Shown piece after piece: positions 53,278-62,992 of a stretch of 64,000 nt of DNA. The DNA is from Alcaligenes faecalis (GTDB taxonomy: Bacteria; Pseudomonadota; Gammaproteobacteria; Burkholderiales; Burkholderiaceae_B): NCBI RefSeq assembly GCF_009497775.1, contig NZ_CP031012.1:3313235-3377234 (forward strand), given 5' to 3'. Both the position numbers and the translations under genes were made by a program. The notes under the pieces are model-generated. The model was not told the origin of the DNA and made no database searches. It worked only from the letters and a program-made list of their open reading frames with translations. Position 1 is the first letter of the stretch. The number at the start of each line of letters is the position of its first letter.

Positions 53278-53961
53278 TCAGGCAGAAGGAAACTGCACAA
53301 TCTCGCTTTCCGGCGTCCAGGCAGGATATTTATCCATGATGCTCAGGAACAAAGGGCTGGCCTGAAAGTTCAACAACCAGGTCGATAGCGCCGTCCAAGG
53401 CTGCGCATCAAACCAGGCCCTGTCCACTTGTGCGAATTGCCGCACAAAGGGGGCAATCGCCAAATCTGCCAGACAAGGGCGCTGGCCCATCAAGTAGCCT
53501 TGCTGTGCGATGCGGGCATTCAGACCCATTAATAATTCACTGGCTTGTGCTCTATGCAGGGCCAAGAAGCTGGCTGCATCCGTGAACTGTTCATCCTCGG
53601 TATGACGGTCTGGGTACTTATAGCAATCCAGATTCTTTTTGAAAGGACCGTCGTTGGCTGCAATCAGGGCCAGCATCTGCTCGGCATCGCCCTGCTCGGG
53701 CTGCAAATACTGCTTGGGATCTTGAATCGCCAAAGCCCAGCGCATGATGTCCAGGCTTTCATCAATGACCTTGCCATCGGGCAAGACCAGCACAGGGACG
53801 GTGGCTTTGGGAGAGGCCAGACGCAGGGCCTCGGGTTTGTCGCGCAGAACCACCTCGCGCAATTGGCAGCTTACGCCGCTGGCAGCTATAGCCAGCCGTG
53901 CCCGCATGGCATAGGGGCAGCGACGAAAGGAGTACAAAATGGGCAAATCAGATAAGGACAT
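53278..53961 (-). CDS. glutathione S-transferase family protein
   Basis: A 227-residue two-domain GST. The thioredoxin-like N-terminal domain has RRCPYAMRAR at residue 13, the cis-Pro segment ATVPVLV and the glutathione gamma-Glu contact DES (residues 67-69). An all-helical C-terminal domain follows. The CPYA site suggests Cys-type (omega/beta-like) thiol chemistry such as deglutathionylation and not classic conjugation. It is a single gene; the substrate is unknown. Confidence 0.88.
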   Translation of the reverse strand: MSLSDLPILYSFRRCPYAMRARLAIAASGVSCQLREVVLRDKPEALRLASPKATVPVLVLPDGKVIDESLDIMRWALAIQDPKQYLQPEQGDAEQMLALIAANDGPFKKNLDCYKYPDRHTEDEQFTDAASFLALHRAQASELLMGLNARIAQQGYLMGQRPCLADLAIAPFVRQFAQVDRAWFDAQPWTALSTWLLNFQASPLFLSIMDKYPAWTPESEIVQFPSA

Positions 53962-54019
53962 GCTCGATACCGTTAAAAAGCCGCAGTCGCGGACTTAAAG
54001 CGCTGGCGTTTATACAAAG

Positions 54020-54042
54020 CGCCCTTCTGCTAGAGAAGGGCG
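54020..54042 (-). terminator. possible terminator after trhO
   Basis: A 9-bp stem CGCCCTTCT/AGAAGGGCG (54020-54028 with 54034-54042) downstream of the leftward trhO gene. On the minus strand only CTTTG follows, so termination would be weak. Confidence 0.4.
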
Positions 54043-54104
54043 GACTATAAACGACGCAGCGCCAGAATCAAGCTAGTAGAGGTAACACAGCTGCCCAATC
54101 AGGG

Positions 54105-55112
54105 CTAGGCATCCTTGCCTTGCTGGGCCAGCAAGCGTTGCTCTTCCGCCTTGCGACGGGCAGCTTCGCGGCGCTCGGTCAGCTCGTCCATGCTGACGCC
54201 AATGTGACGCTCTTCACGCTCGCGCGCCAAGGCCACTTGCTTTTGGCGCTCACGGAAACGCTCGACTTGCTCGGGGGAGCTGTGACCGTGGCAGTAAGGG
54301 CAGCTGACGCCTTCCTCGAACTGGGGCGAAGCTTTTTCTTCTTCGCTGATCGGCATGCGGCAAGCACGGCAGAAATCGTAATCGCCCGGTTCCAGACCGT
54401 GGCGCACCGATACGCGCTCGTCAAACACAAAGCAGTCGCCGTCCCACAAGCTTTCTTCAGCCGGAATCTCTTCCAGGTATTTCAGAATGCCACCTTGCAG
54501 GTGATAGACCTCATCAAAACCCTGGGAGCGCATGAAGGCCGTGGATTTTTCACAGCGAATACCGCCGGTGCAGAACATGGCCACGCGCGGCTTGCCGTGC
54601 AAGACGCCGCCTTCCTTGGACTGCTCGGCCACCCACTGTGGAAACTCGGTAAAGCTTTGAGTCTTGGGATTGATGGCACGGTTGAAGGTGCCAATACCCA
54701 CTTCGTAATCGTTGCGAGTATCCACCACCACCACATCCGGATCGCTGATCAGGGCATTCCAGTCTTCGGGGGCAACGTACTCGCCCACCATCTCGGCGGT
54801 TTTCAGATCCGGCACGCCCAGGGTGACGATCTCTTTTTTCAGCTTCACCTTGAGGCGGTAGAACGGAGCCTTGTCGGCGTAGGATTCTTTATGCACCAGG
54901 CCAGCAATACGCGCATCCGCATTCAGATACGCCAAGACGGCACGGATACCCTCCTGAGGGCCAGCAATGGTGCCGTTAATCCCTTCGCGGGCCAGCAACA
55001 GCGTGCCTTTGACCTCGTGCTGTTCACAAAAAGCAAACAAGGGGTCGCGCATTTGGGCGAAATCGGGCAATTCCACGAACTTATATAAAGCCGCGATCAG
55101 GTAGGTAGACAT
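54105..55112 (-). CDS. trhO: oxygen-dependent tRNA uridine(34) hydroxylase (rhodanese-like)
   Basis: A 335-residue YceA/TrhO protein. An N-terminal acylphosphatase-like domain ([16 protein letters not shown] near residue 36) is followed by a rhodanese domain with the active-site Cys in [12 protein letters not shown] near residue 180. A C-terminal segment has Cys pairs (CRACRMPIS and CPYCHG) that may bind zinc. TrhO introduces the 5-hydroxyl group of uridine 34 in certain tRNAs. Length and motif order are standard. It is a single gene with its own promoter region. Confidence 0.94.
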   Translation of the reverse strand: MSTYLIAALYKFVELPDFAQMRDPLFAFCEQHEVKGTLLLAREGINGTIAGPQEGIRAVLAYLNADARIAGLVHKESYADKAPFYRLKVKLKKEIVTLGVPDLKTAEMVGEYVAPEDWNALISDPDVVVVDTRNDYEVGIGTFNRAINPKTQSFTEFPQWVAEQSKEGGVLHGKPRVAMFCTGGIRCEKSTAFMRSQGFDEVYHLQGGILKYLEEIPAEESLWDGDCFVFDERVSVRHGLEPGDYDFCRACRMPISEEEKASPQFEEGVSCPYCHGHSSPEQVERFRERQKQVALAREREERHIGVSMDELTERREAARRKAEEQRLLAQQGKDA

Positions 55113-55324
55113 AGGTAAACGAATTCTCTGGATAGAAGCGGTGGCGCAGCCCGCAGGCGGTAGGACAGCGTAGGCCGTCGTACACTATACGCGACTGATA
55201 CCCCTTGGGCCTTTGACGCCTGTCAAAAAAATAGGGCGAGCCGGGGATTCAACTTTAAAATCATAACGCTAAAGCCGTCAGGCCGCATCTGGCCCCGGTC
55301 CCTGTTTTACTTTGCACGAGAGCT

Positions 55325-56428
55325 ATGGATTCCGTAACACAAGCAGTCCTCGGTGCCAGCATCTGCGGCTCCCTACTGGGACGGCAGTATGGCCGCAAGG
55401 CGGTCCTGTCCGGTGCCATCATCGCCACCCTGCCCGATCTGGATGTCTTCATTCAATATGGAGACCCGATTACCTCCATGGTCAGCCATCGGGGTTTCTC
55501 GCACTCTTTATTTGTGCTGAGCGCGGCAGGCATCCTGGTCACCATTTTGTGGCGACTGCTGTTTCCGCAGGCACGCGCCTCTGCAGGGCGGCTGGGGCTG
55601 GCTGTCTGGCTGGCCCTGATTACCCACCCCCTGCTCGATGCCTTTACCAGTTACGGAACGCAACTGCTGTGGCCGCTGGCTGCGACCCCGGCAACCTGGT
55701 CCAGCATCTTCATTATTGACCCGCTCTATACCGTGCCCTTGCTGATCGCCACGATCATAGGATTGATACGTGGGCCGGTACCCACAACGATACGGGCCTG
55801 CAACTGGGCCTTGCTCTTGAGCAGCCTGTATCTGGCGGCCTCGGTCGGTGCCAAGTTCTGGGCTGAGCGACAGGCGACCGAACAGCTCAGGCAAGAGCAG
55901 GTGGAAATCGCGCGGGTTTACTCCGCCGCTCAACCCATGAACATCCTGCTCTGGCGTGTACTGGTGCGCGACACGCAAGACCGGGAATGCGAAGTCATTG
56001 TGGGCCTGCTAGACCGTTTACGTGCCCCCAAGGGGCATCAATATGAGTCCCTTTGCCTGCCCGTCCATAGCGACTACACCCAGCTGTTCCCGCCCTTGAC
56101 GCAACTGGAACAACTGCGCTGGTTCTCGGACGATTGGCTGCGCTACGACATCATTGACGACCTGTTGGTAGTCAGTGACATACGCATGAGCCTGGGCCCT
56201 GGCCAATACAGTTTCCGCTTTGTCGTAGCCGAACGCATTGCCGACGACACCTGGCTGCCAGTGATTCCGTATCGTTGGGCCAGTGGTCACAATATGGCTT
56301 TGCTAAAGCCCGTTCTACGTCGTATTTGGGAGCCGATTCCGCCGCTGCCGCTGCAAGAATGGGCCAAGCGCATTAACGCCGGTGTGCCTATTCCTCGGGC
56401 AAGCCCAGACTTCCAGGACCTGGATTAA
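55325..56428 (+). CDS. YdjM-like membrane-bound metal-dependent hydrolase family protein
   Basis: A 367-residue protein with the family-typical start MDSVTQAVLGASICG, the conserved acidic PDLDVFI near residue 40 and the HRGFSHSLF motif near residue 58, followed by about four membrane segments. The C-terminal half is a soluble domain. The name metal-dependent hydrolase is historical; no reaction has been shown for the family to my knowledge. The start at ATG 55325 fits the family. The 210-base upstream region shows no clear element. Confidence 0.85.
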   Translation: MDSVTQAVLGASICGSLLGRQYGRKAVLSGAIIATLPDLDVFIQYGDPITSMVSHRGFSHSLFVLSAAGILVTILWRLLFPQARASAGRLGLAVWLALITHPLLDAFTSYGTQLLWPLAATPATWSSIFIIDPLYTVPLLIATIIGLIRGPVPTTIRACNWALLLSSLYLAASVGAKFWAERQATEQLRQEQVEIARVYSAAQPMNILLWRVLVRDTQDRECEVIVGLLDRLRAPKGHQYESLCLPVHSDYTQLFPPLTQLEQLRWFSDDWLRYDIIDDLLVVSDIRMSLGPGQYSFRFVVAERIADDTWLPVIPYRWASGHNMALLKPVLRRIWEPIPPLPLQEWAKRINAGVPIPRASPDFQDLD

Positions 56429-56637
56429 GCAGGGCCAAAAACCAAGGGGGCGACCGGCCTGTATGGGTGGGTATAGCAGACTTTTGCTAGCCTGCCCGGC
56501 AGCATGTGGCACGCTCTCCTGAAACATACCGACCTAGCTTGATACAAAATACGAAGTGGTGAGCTTATAAAATTACGTCCTACCCGATAGAGGTTTTAAC
56601 GTATTGCCAACGCATCAAGAGCATCACCACTTTCATC

Positions 56638-57591
56638 ATGAATTTAAAAAAAATATCTGTTTTCGCCACGCTGGGTCTTTGCATCGCTATTGCGGGCTGC
56701 AACAGCGAAGAAGCTACAGAAGCCTCACCTAAAGCGGTCTCATCCGAGCAAGGCTTTATCCAGAAATACAATGCCTATGTTGAAGTTGCCAATAACTTGC
56801 ATACGCCTTTCTACCGTGAGCTTTCCGATTATCAAACTGTCTACGAGCCTGCCGTGCTTGCAGGAAAGAAGCTTGATAACTATTCGGTAGTCTCACTGGT
56901 GAGCATCAAAAACACGCAGGAAAAACTGAAGACCGCCTTGGCACTGGACGCTGCGATGCCGGAAATAGATGGGCCTGCAAAACAGTTTGACGACTCCTTG
57001 AGCAAGTTTGCACCGCTCAATTCCGAATTGAGCAACTATGCCGAATCGAAAGAGTTTCTGACGGATGACGGCAAAAAGGCAGCCGACAATAACGCGGCAT
57101 TCGTCAGCGCCCTGACAGAAGTCGTGCAGGCAGAGGCTGCATTTCTCCAAGGCATTCAGAAACAGGATGAAATAAACATCCAGACCTCTTTCGATAAAGC
57201 TCCTAAGGACTCCGTAGAGCATTACCGTCTGGGAGTGGTCCTGTTCAGCAAGCAGGCCATGAACAAGGTCGATGCCATTTTCGAGCAGCAGGGAGCGAAA
57301 GAGACCATCCCCCCCTTCCAGGAAAGTCTTGACCAGGCAGCTGCGATGATCAGCAACTGGGATAAAAAATTCAAGGAAGAAACGCCGCAAGGATGCCCCA
57401 GAATCATGTCGAAAATGAATGAGTTCCTGGCCCAGGGCAGAAGCGTCATCCAGCATGCCTCTGAAGGCAATTATGTACCTCAGCAAGGCTCGATCAGCTG
57501 GCAGATCAATAACCCAATAAAAAATGACGCCAGCAGCTTGCAATTGAAATTCAATGCAATGATCGGAGCACTTAACTATCCACGGTGCTAA
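56638..57591 (+). CDS. YiiG-family (DUF3829) lipoprotein
   Basis: A 317-residue protein with a lipoprotein signal (FATLGLCIAIAGC, lipobox IAGC) and a mostly helical body of the DUF3829/YiiG type. Typical segments are KYNAYVEVANNL near residue 42 and YRLGVVLFSKQAM. Codon use is richer in A and T than in its neighbours and the protein is Lys-rich, which may point to more recent acquisition. No function is known for the family. Confidence 0.85.
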   Translation: MNLKKISVFATLGLCIAIAGCNSEEATEASPKAVSSEQGFIQKYNAYVEVANNLHTPFYRELSDYQTVYEPAVLAGKKLDNYSVVSLVSIKNTQEKLKTALALDAAMPEIDGPAKQFDDSLSKFAPLNSELSNYAESKEFLTDDGKKAADNNAAFVSALTEVVQAEAAFLQGIQKQDEINIQTSFDKAPKDSVEHYRLGVVLFSKQAMNKVDAIFEQQGAKETIPPFQESLDQAAAMISNWDKKFKEETPQGCPRIMSKMNEFLAQGRSVIQHASEGNYVPQQGSISWQINNPIKNDASSLQLKFNAMIGALNYPRC

Positions 57592-57699
57592 TGGCCTGCA
57601 GAGACTGAGCTTGAAGCCGTAAACCTGGCGTCAGGCTCTAGTCTCAACTCAGGCAGTCAAGCCTATTCCGGCCGGCACGCTTTGTCTTGAAGCGACCTA

Positions 57700-57798
57700 C
57701 ACAATAAGCCCCCACGCTGCGCCTTTGGCTTGCTGCCCCCCGAGGGGGAGCTATTTGCCGGGGGCGCCGAGCTTTGGGGCGGCCCGGCGACAAAAAAA
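57700..57798. repeat. GC-rich intergenic repeat next to a terminator
   Basis: About 100 bases with CCCCACGCTGCGC, a hairpin around CCCCCCGAGGGGG and the ending GGGCGGCCCGGCGAC. The last part (57777-57798) is nearly identical to 6550-6571: 21 of 22 bases agree. Sequences of this look occur between genes in many Burkholderiales; whether this is one named family was not checked. Confidence 0.55.
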
Positions 57799-57824
57799 AC
57801 CCTGGACGGTATCGTCCAGGGTTT
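57791..57824 (-). terminator. terminator of the DUF4168 gene
   Basis: A 12-bp stem (57797-57808 with 57813-57824) with a 4-base loop; on the minus strand it is followed by eight T residues. Confidence 0.88.
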
Positions 57825-57891
57825 AAATTTACCCACTACGGTCACTACAAAATGACACCCGGTGCTCTGTCAAACCCGAGGATCACAAACC

Positions 57892-58275
57892 TTACTTCAG
57901 CATCCCTTCAACACGCTGGCGCAAGGCCGGGTCCTGCTGAATAGCCAGACTGATACCGTTGTAGTCCGCCAGATCCATGCCATTGGCACTGACCACGCCT
58001 ACCAGGCGCTGGTCGGCTTCCTGAACGATGGACTGACGCTCTGCATCACTCTTGGCCGCATCCAGACGCGGCTGATATTCCGAAGCAGTCTGGGCGACCT
58101 TCTTGTAGGTGCGCGCATATTGCTCCAGTTGAGAATCCGTAGGTTTAACGACCTGAGTGGCAGCAGGGGCTGCCGAATTGGCCGGAGCCGCATTGCCCTG
58201 GGCCATCGCAAAAGGGCTGTACATGCCAAATGCGACTGCGGTAGCAGCAAGAAACGCTTTAATTGAGGGCTGCAT
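57892..58275 (-). CDS. exported DUF4168 protein
   Basis: A 127-residue protein with a signal peptide ending AMAQG, a short Ala/Pro/Asn-rich linker, and a helical DUF4168 domain (LEQYARTYKKVAQTASEYQP, then QADQRLVGVVSANGMDLADYNGI). Its role is unknown; it is predicted to be periplasmic. It is a single gene with its own terminator. Confidence 0.85.
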   Translation of the reverse strand: MQPSIKAFLAATAVAFGMYSPFAMAQGNAAPANSAAPAATQVVKPTDSQLEQYARTYKKVAQTASEYQPRLDAAKSDAERQSIVQEADQRLVGVVSANGMDLADYNGISLAIQQDPALRQRVEGMLK

Positions 58276-58391
58276 GGATAGAACCTCCTAAACAGAGTCA
58301 ATGAACGATCATCATGACAAGAGCGGCGGCAGCTTACAAGTTTCGCTATGTAGTTTCGTGTATCTGCATGCCACCCGTCCCGTTACAGATT

Positions 58392-58811
58392 TCAGTCGCG
58401 CGAGTAAGGACGCCCGTCAAAATCCACGGTAACCAGATTGCCGTCCATCGGGCCCATGCCGGGTGAATTGGCAGGCATGCCAGGCGCGGCAACCCCACGC
58501 ACACTGCCATCGTTCATCATGCGTTTGACGACCTTGGCAGGCACATGGCCTTCAATCAGTTGGCCCGTCTCCTCAATCATCGCGGTGTGGCAAGACGCCA
58601 GGTTCTCCGGGACTTTAAAAAGCCGCTTCACGTCTTGAATCTTCACGACCTTGACCTCTTTGACCTCAAAGCCCTCATCGCGCATGTGCTGTGCCCACCC
58701 CCCACAACAACCACAGTTCGGGTCCTGGTACATCGTAATAGCGGGACCCTCTGCCAACGCCATGGAACTGAAGGCCATCAGGCTGGCCGTCAACAATAAA
58801 GGTTTAATCAC
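58392..58811 (-). CDS. DUF411 periplasmic metal-binding protein
   Basis: A 139-residue protein read from GTG 58811, which has AGGA eight bases upstream and gives a good signal peptide (IKPLLLTASLMAFSSMALA). The mature part holds YQDPNCGCCGGW, a Cys-rich motif typical of DUF411 proteins linked to copper handling, and later CHTAMIEETGQLIEGHVPA. A longer frame starting at 58889 would lack a signal at its N-terminus. Copper binding is inferred; no copper pump gene lies nearby. Confidence 0.87.
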   Translation of the reverse strand: MIKPLLLTASLMAFSSMALAEGPAITMYQDPNCGCCGGWAQHMRDEGFEVKEVKVVKIQDVKRLFKVPENLASCHTAMIEETGQLIEGHVPAKVVKRMMNDGSVRGVAAPGMPANSPGMGPMDGNLVTVDFDGRPYSRD

Positions 58812-58928
58812 AATTACATTCCTGTTTTGCAGCGCCACGGCGCTCTGGTTGACACTCTCATGCACTTGACTAAGACTAGGCACTCGCAAAAAAGTTTAAC
58901 AAAACACACTAATTCGTCCTGATCCGCC

Positions 58929-59414
58929 ATGAGTCTTGATTCCGTCAAACAGTTTTTTAACGAACACGCCGCCGATCTTCAGGTGATTGAAACCACCGAA
59001 AGTACCGCCACCGTCGTACTGGCCGCGCAAGTCCACCAAGTTGAACCAGGTCAAATTGCCAAAACACTCAGTCTGAAAGTGGGCGATAAAGTGGTGCTGC
59101 TGGTCGCTCGGGGCGATGCCCGCCTGGACAACAAGAAGCTGCGCACCGCCTTTGGTACGCGCGTGAAAATGCTGGATCTGGAAAGCACCGAAGCTTTGAC
59201 GGGCCACCCGGTAGGTGGGGTCTGCCCCTTTGGTCTGGCCACTCCGCTGGAGATCTACTGTGATCTGTCCTTGCAGGACTTCGACACGGTTTTGCCTGCG
59301 GCAGGCTCTATTAATTCTGCGGTGCGCATCACCCCACAGCGCCTGGCCGAGCTGACCAGCGCGCAATGGATTGATGTGACCCAGCCGCCTGTTACGGTTG
59401 AACAGGCTTCCTGA
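58929..59414 (+). CDS. YbaK/ProX-type aminoacyl-tRNA deacylase
   Basis: A 161-residue protein of the YbaK/EbsC superfamily, with the catalytic-type Lys in GQIAKTLSLKVGDKVVL near residue 45, the segment GHPVGGVCPFGL near residue 95 and the terminal region PAAGSINSAVRITPQRL. Members remove wrongly attached amino acids (Cys, Ala) from tRNA-Pro. Which mischarged tRNA it acts on cannot be told from sequence alone. Confidence 0.9.
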   Translation: MSLDSVKQFFNEHAADLQVIETTESTATVVLAAQVHQVEPGQIAKTLSLKVGDKVVLLVARGDARLDNKKLRTAFGTRVKMLDLESTEALTGHPVGGVCPFGLATPLEIYCDLSLQDFDTVLPAAGSINSAVRITPQRLAELTSAQWIDVTQPPVTVEQAS

Positions 59415-59437
59415 GGGGCCAGGCCCCTGGGCAGGAC

Positions 59438-60004
59438 TTAGGCTTGTGCAGGCCGGTTGGCATAGCCGGAGACAAACTCCTTGGCCTGCCCGGTCTGCGG
59501 GTCAAACACATGGCGGCGTACCTTGCCGATATCCGCGCCATAAACGTGAATGCTGATGGACACCTGGTCGTCATACACATTGGAGACCTCGTGTATATCG
59601 CCCACCGTGGGTGACACCACTTCCACCACGCCCGGCTCCAGAATCTGCGTGTCTTCTTCTGTCATATGACCGGTCTGAGGATCACGATCAAAAGGCCGGG
59701 AGCGTTCGGCACCGCGCAACATGCCAATCAAACCCCACACCGTATGGTCGTGAATAGGTGTTTTCTGGCCGGGGCCCCACACAAAGCTGACCACGGAAAA
59801 GCGTTCCTGCGGACAGCAATACAGCAAGTACTGCTGATAAAACTGCGGATGGGGCTGAGTGTATTCCGGGGCCAGCCAATCGTCCTGGGCGACGAGCTCA
59901 CCCAGCAGGACACGGCCATCACGCAAGATATCCGCTTCGCCCACAGCAGGGCGAGCGGTCAATTCATTCATCCCTTGGATAAAGCGCTCAAAACGGGGGT
60001 GCAT
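59438..60004 (-). CDS. cysteine dioxygenase-family thiol dioxygenase
   Basis: A 188-residue cupin with the iron ligands in TPIHDHTVWG (His-x-His near residue 86) and GDIHEVSN near residue 140, as in type I cysteine dioxygenases and 3-mercaptopropionate dioxygenases. It oxidises a thiol to the sulfinate with O2. Bacterial members often prefer 3-mercaptopropionate, so cysteine itself is not certain. The gene converges on the YbaK gene. Confidence 0.87.
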   Translation of the reverse strand: MHPRFERFIQGMNELTARPAVGEADILRDGRVLLGELVAQDDWLAPEYTQPHPQFYQQYLLYCCPQERFSVVSFVWGPGQKTPIHDHTVWGLIGMLRGAERSRPFDRDPQTGHMTEEDTQILEPGVVEVVSPTVGDIHEVSNVYDDQVSISIHVYGADIGKVRRHVFDPQTGQAKEFVSGYANRPAQA

Positions 60005-60059
60005 AAGGGGATGTCTCCATGGTTGACTGGGCCTTGCGGCCCAATTCGTGAATCAGTTC

Positions 60060-60812
60060 TTATTTGTTCAGATACACCGGGGCACGTTTTTCTTTGAACG
60101 CGTTCATCCCTTCCTTGGCATCATAACTATCCTCAATCGCTTTCAAGTGTCGCATGGTGCGCGCCATTTGCTCGGACGGGCCGCGTGTCAGCACTTCATT
60201 ATTGATAAAGCGCTTGAGGGTCTGCAAAACACGGGGCGACATCTTGGCCAGATCCTGTGCCATGCGCAGCGCGGCGGGAACCTGCTCGCCCACCGGTACG
60301 ATTTCATTGGCAAAACCCAGGTCATAGGCACGGCGTGCTTCCAAGGTGCGGCACAACAAAATCACTTCCATGGCGGCGTGATGCGGAATACGCGAGGCCA
60401 ACCCGGAGATAATGCCGCCGGTAAAGCCCAGCTTGGCTTCCGGGTAGGAGAACTTGGCGCTCTCGGACGCCACCAGCAAGTCCGTCATCATGGCCATGAC
60501 CAGGGCGCCGCCCACGCACCAGCCACTGACGGCCGCAATAATAGGCTTGTCGGTTTCAAAGCCCACCGTGGGGATCGCACGCCACAATTCGGGCCACTCA
60601 TTGACGTCGGCACCGGCTGAAAAGGCATCGTTACCCGCCCCGGTCAGCACAGCTACGCGGCGTGTGGGGTCCTCATCAAAAGCCAGAAACGCCTGCTGCA
60701 GTTCCTTGACCACCGTGGCACTCAAGGCATTGCGGCGATCGGGACGGTTGATCGTAAAGATGGAAACACCGTCATCGTGGTTTTCTACAAGAATGCACTG
60801 ATAATCCGACAT
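60060..60812 (-). CDS. enoyl-CoA hydratase/isomerase family protein
   Basis: A 250-residue crotonase-fold protein with the oxyanion-hole segments FSAGADVNEW near residue 64 and AVSGWCVGGALVMAM near residue 98. The position usually held by the first catalytic Glu lies in SYPEAKLGFTGG. AGGAGGAG precedes the ATG. It is the last gene of a leftward operon with an acyl-CoA synthetase and a Bug binding protein, suggesting breakdown of an imported carboxylic acid as its CoA ester. Confidence 0.9.
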   Translation of the reverse strand: MSDYQCILVENHDDGVSIFTINRPDRRNALSATVVKELQQAFLAFDEDPTRRVAVLTGAGNDAFSAGADVNEWPELWRAIPTVGFETDKPIIAAVSGWCVGGALVMAMMTDLLVASESAKFSYPEAKLGFTGGIISGLASRIPHHAAMEVILLCRTLEARRAYDLGFANEIVPVGEQVPAALRMAQDLAKMSPRVLQTLKRFINNEVLTRGPSEQMARTMRHLKAIEDSYDAKEGMNAFKEKRAPVYLNK

Positions 60813-60855
60813 GGTTTACTCCTCCTGGGTATTTTTAAAAGAATAGGTCTTGGTT

Positions 60856-62958
60856 TTATGCGCCTATGGACAGGCGGGCATCGACGGCATGACAACGGGT
60901 GGCCGCCACGATCAAGGGGTTGATATCCAGTTCAAATTCGGTGTCGCGCAAGTCGTGGGCCAGGAAGCTGACGCGCACAATCGCATCGAGCACACCGGCA
61001 CGATCCAGCATGCGCCCCCGGTATCCCTTCAACAGCTTGTCGATCATCAAGATGGACAAGAGCCGGTCCGCATCGGCCAGGGTTAGCGGTGCAGCCGCAA
61101 TGACCCGGTCTGACAACATTTCCACCAGAATGCCGCCTGCGCCAAACACCACGACCGGGCCAAACTGCGCATCCTGGCGTGCCCCTATCAGCAGCTCCAC
61201 ATCGCCCTTGGCCATGGCCTGCACCAAAACACCTTCCAGACGGGCGTCGGCTTTATAGGCTTTGGCATTCGCGTAGAGCCGGGCAAAGTCGCGTCGCAAG
61301 CTAGCCTCGTCGGCCACATCCAGCGCCACCCCGCCCGCTTCGGTTTTATGGACAATGTCGGGAGAGACAATTTTCATCACCACCGGATAGCCAATCTGCT
61401 CGGCCTGGGCAACTGCCTGTTCCACGTTCTCGCACACCTGGCCCAGATTCACCGGCAGGCCGTAATGCGCCAGCAAGCGTTTGGACTGGTCTTCATTAAG
61501 AACACCACGCGGCATCACGGTAGGAGCCTGGCAAGCACTGGGGCGCATCGCCGCCTGACGCGGCACGAACTGCACATGACGTTTCCAGGCTGACAAGGCC
61601 AAGGCCGCTTCCAGACTGGAACTGGCATAAGCATGGCCGTGCTGGGCCAGCTTTTGCCGCAAAGGCTCGGACGTCGCACCTGCATCAAAAGCCACCATGA
61701 CGGGCTTGGCCCAATGCGCTTCGGGATGAATGATTTTTTCAATCAGGGCCGCTATCCATTCCTGCGGACACATGGAGGCCGTAATCAATACCGCATCGCT
61801 TTGCTGATCCTGCATCAAAGCATCCAAGGTGGCACGGGCCACTTCGGTGGAGTCCTGAGTCAGACGTGCGCCCAGATCCACCGGGTTATCCGCCTGCCCG
61901 CTCGGGTAGTGGGCAGCCAGGGCACTCTTGGTAGAAGCGGAAAAGCTGGACAGCTCCACGCCATGTTCAGCCAAGGCATCGGCGGCCAAGGCTCCACCGC
62001 CACCGGAGGGCGTCACAATCGCGACTTTGGAAATCTTGTTGCTGGTAAAGCGCACCATGCTGTTTGCCAACAGGAGCATCGCCCCCATATCGTCCATCAG
62101 GCTGATGCCTTCATCGCGGCAGACACTGGCAAACACATCGTGATCACCTGCCACACTGGCGGTATGCGAGAAAGCAGCCGCCTTGCCCGCACTGGAGCGC
62201 CCGGCCTTGACGGCCAGCCAGGGCTTGCCTGCTGCTTGTGCCCGACGAGCCGTGCGACGCAAAGCCTGAGTATCTTTAATGCCTTCTATATAAGTACAGA
62301 TCACTTGCGTCTTGGGATCATCAATCAGGAAATCCACAAAGTCGCACAGATCCAGATCCGCCTGATTACCCACCGAGAAGCCATAGGTAAAGCCGCCGCC
62401 CATCGCCCATGCCCGATCAAAATAGGTAGTCATCAAGGCACCGCTTTGGCTGACAAAACCAATAGGCCGTTCCGGCAGACTGTCTCTGTCCAGCACCGGC
62501 GAAGAGCACAGCACCAGATTGCGGCTGGGGCTGATCATGCCCAGACAATTGGGGCCGATCAGACGCATGCCCGAATCACGGCAGATACGCAGCAAGGCTT
62601 GCTCGCGCTCCAGCCCGCGCTCGCCTGCATCTGCAAAGCCCGCAGAGATCACCAGCAGACCACGAACTCCCATTTGAGCCGCAATCTGCGCCTGTTCCAG
62701 AACGGTATCGGCCCCCACCGTAAACACGGCCAGATCCGGGGAGCTGTCCAACGCAGCCAGACCGGGCACGGCGGGCAAGCCAAACAGACTGCTGCGGCTG
62801 GGATTGATGGGCAGGACCTTGCCGCCATAACCGTGCTTGAGCAGCATACGGAACAGTCGCCCGCCAAACTTGGACTGATCTTCCGAGGCGCCGACCAAAG
62901 CTATGGATGCCGGGTCCAGCAAAGCGTCCAGCGTGCTGGCGCAAGTGACGGTTTCCAT
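60856..62958 (-). CDS. NDP-forming acyl-CoA synthetase (acetate-CoA ligase family)
   Basis: A 700-residue single-chain protein. It has a CoA-binding Rossmann domain (SIALVGASEDQSKFGGRLF near residue 19), a succinyl-CoA-ligase-like middle part with FVSQSGALMTTYFD and a candidate phospho-His region, and a C-terminal ATP-grasp domain (GYPVVMKIVSPDIVHKTEAGGV near residue 527). It couples acyl-CoA formation to ATP. ATG 62958 with AGGAG upstream is the start. Pimeloyl, feruloyl or short acids are all possible substrates. Confidence 0.9.
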   Translation of the reverse strand: METVTCASTLDALLDPASIALVGASEDQSKFGGRLFRMLLKHGYGGKVLPINPSRSSLFGLPAVPGLAALDSSPDLAVFTVGADTVLEQAQIAAQMGVRGLLVISAGFADAGERGLEREQALLRICRDSGMRLIGPNCLGMISPSRNLVLCSSPVLDRDSLPERPIGFVSQSGALMTTYFDRAWAMGGGFTYGFSVGNQADLDLCDFVDFLIDDPKTQVICTYIEGIKDTQALRRTARRAQAAGKPWLAVKAGRSSAGKAAAFSHTASVAGDHDVFASVCRDEGISLMDDMGAMLLLANSMVRFTSNKISKVAIVTPSGGGGALAADALAEHGVELSSFSASTKSALAAHYPSGQADNPVDLGARLTQDSTEVARATLDALMQDQQSDAVLITASMCPQEWIAALIEKIIHPEAHWAKPVMVAFDAGATSEPLRQKLAQHGHAYASSSLEAALALSAWKRHVQFVPRQAAMRPSACQAPTVMPRGVLNEDQSKRLLAHYGLPVNLGQVCENVEQAVAQAEQIGYPVVMKIVSPDIVHKTEAGGVALDVADEASLRRDFARLYANAKAYKADARLEGVLVQAMAKGDVELLIGARQDAQFGPVVVFGAGGILVEMLSDRVIAAAPLTLADADRLLSILMIDKLLKGYRGRMLDRAGVLDAIVRVSFLAHDLRDTEFELDINPLIVAATRCHAVDARLSIGA

Positions 62959-62992
62959 CACGTTTGTCTCCTGTTGGTGGTTCTGTGAGCGT

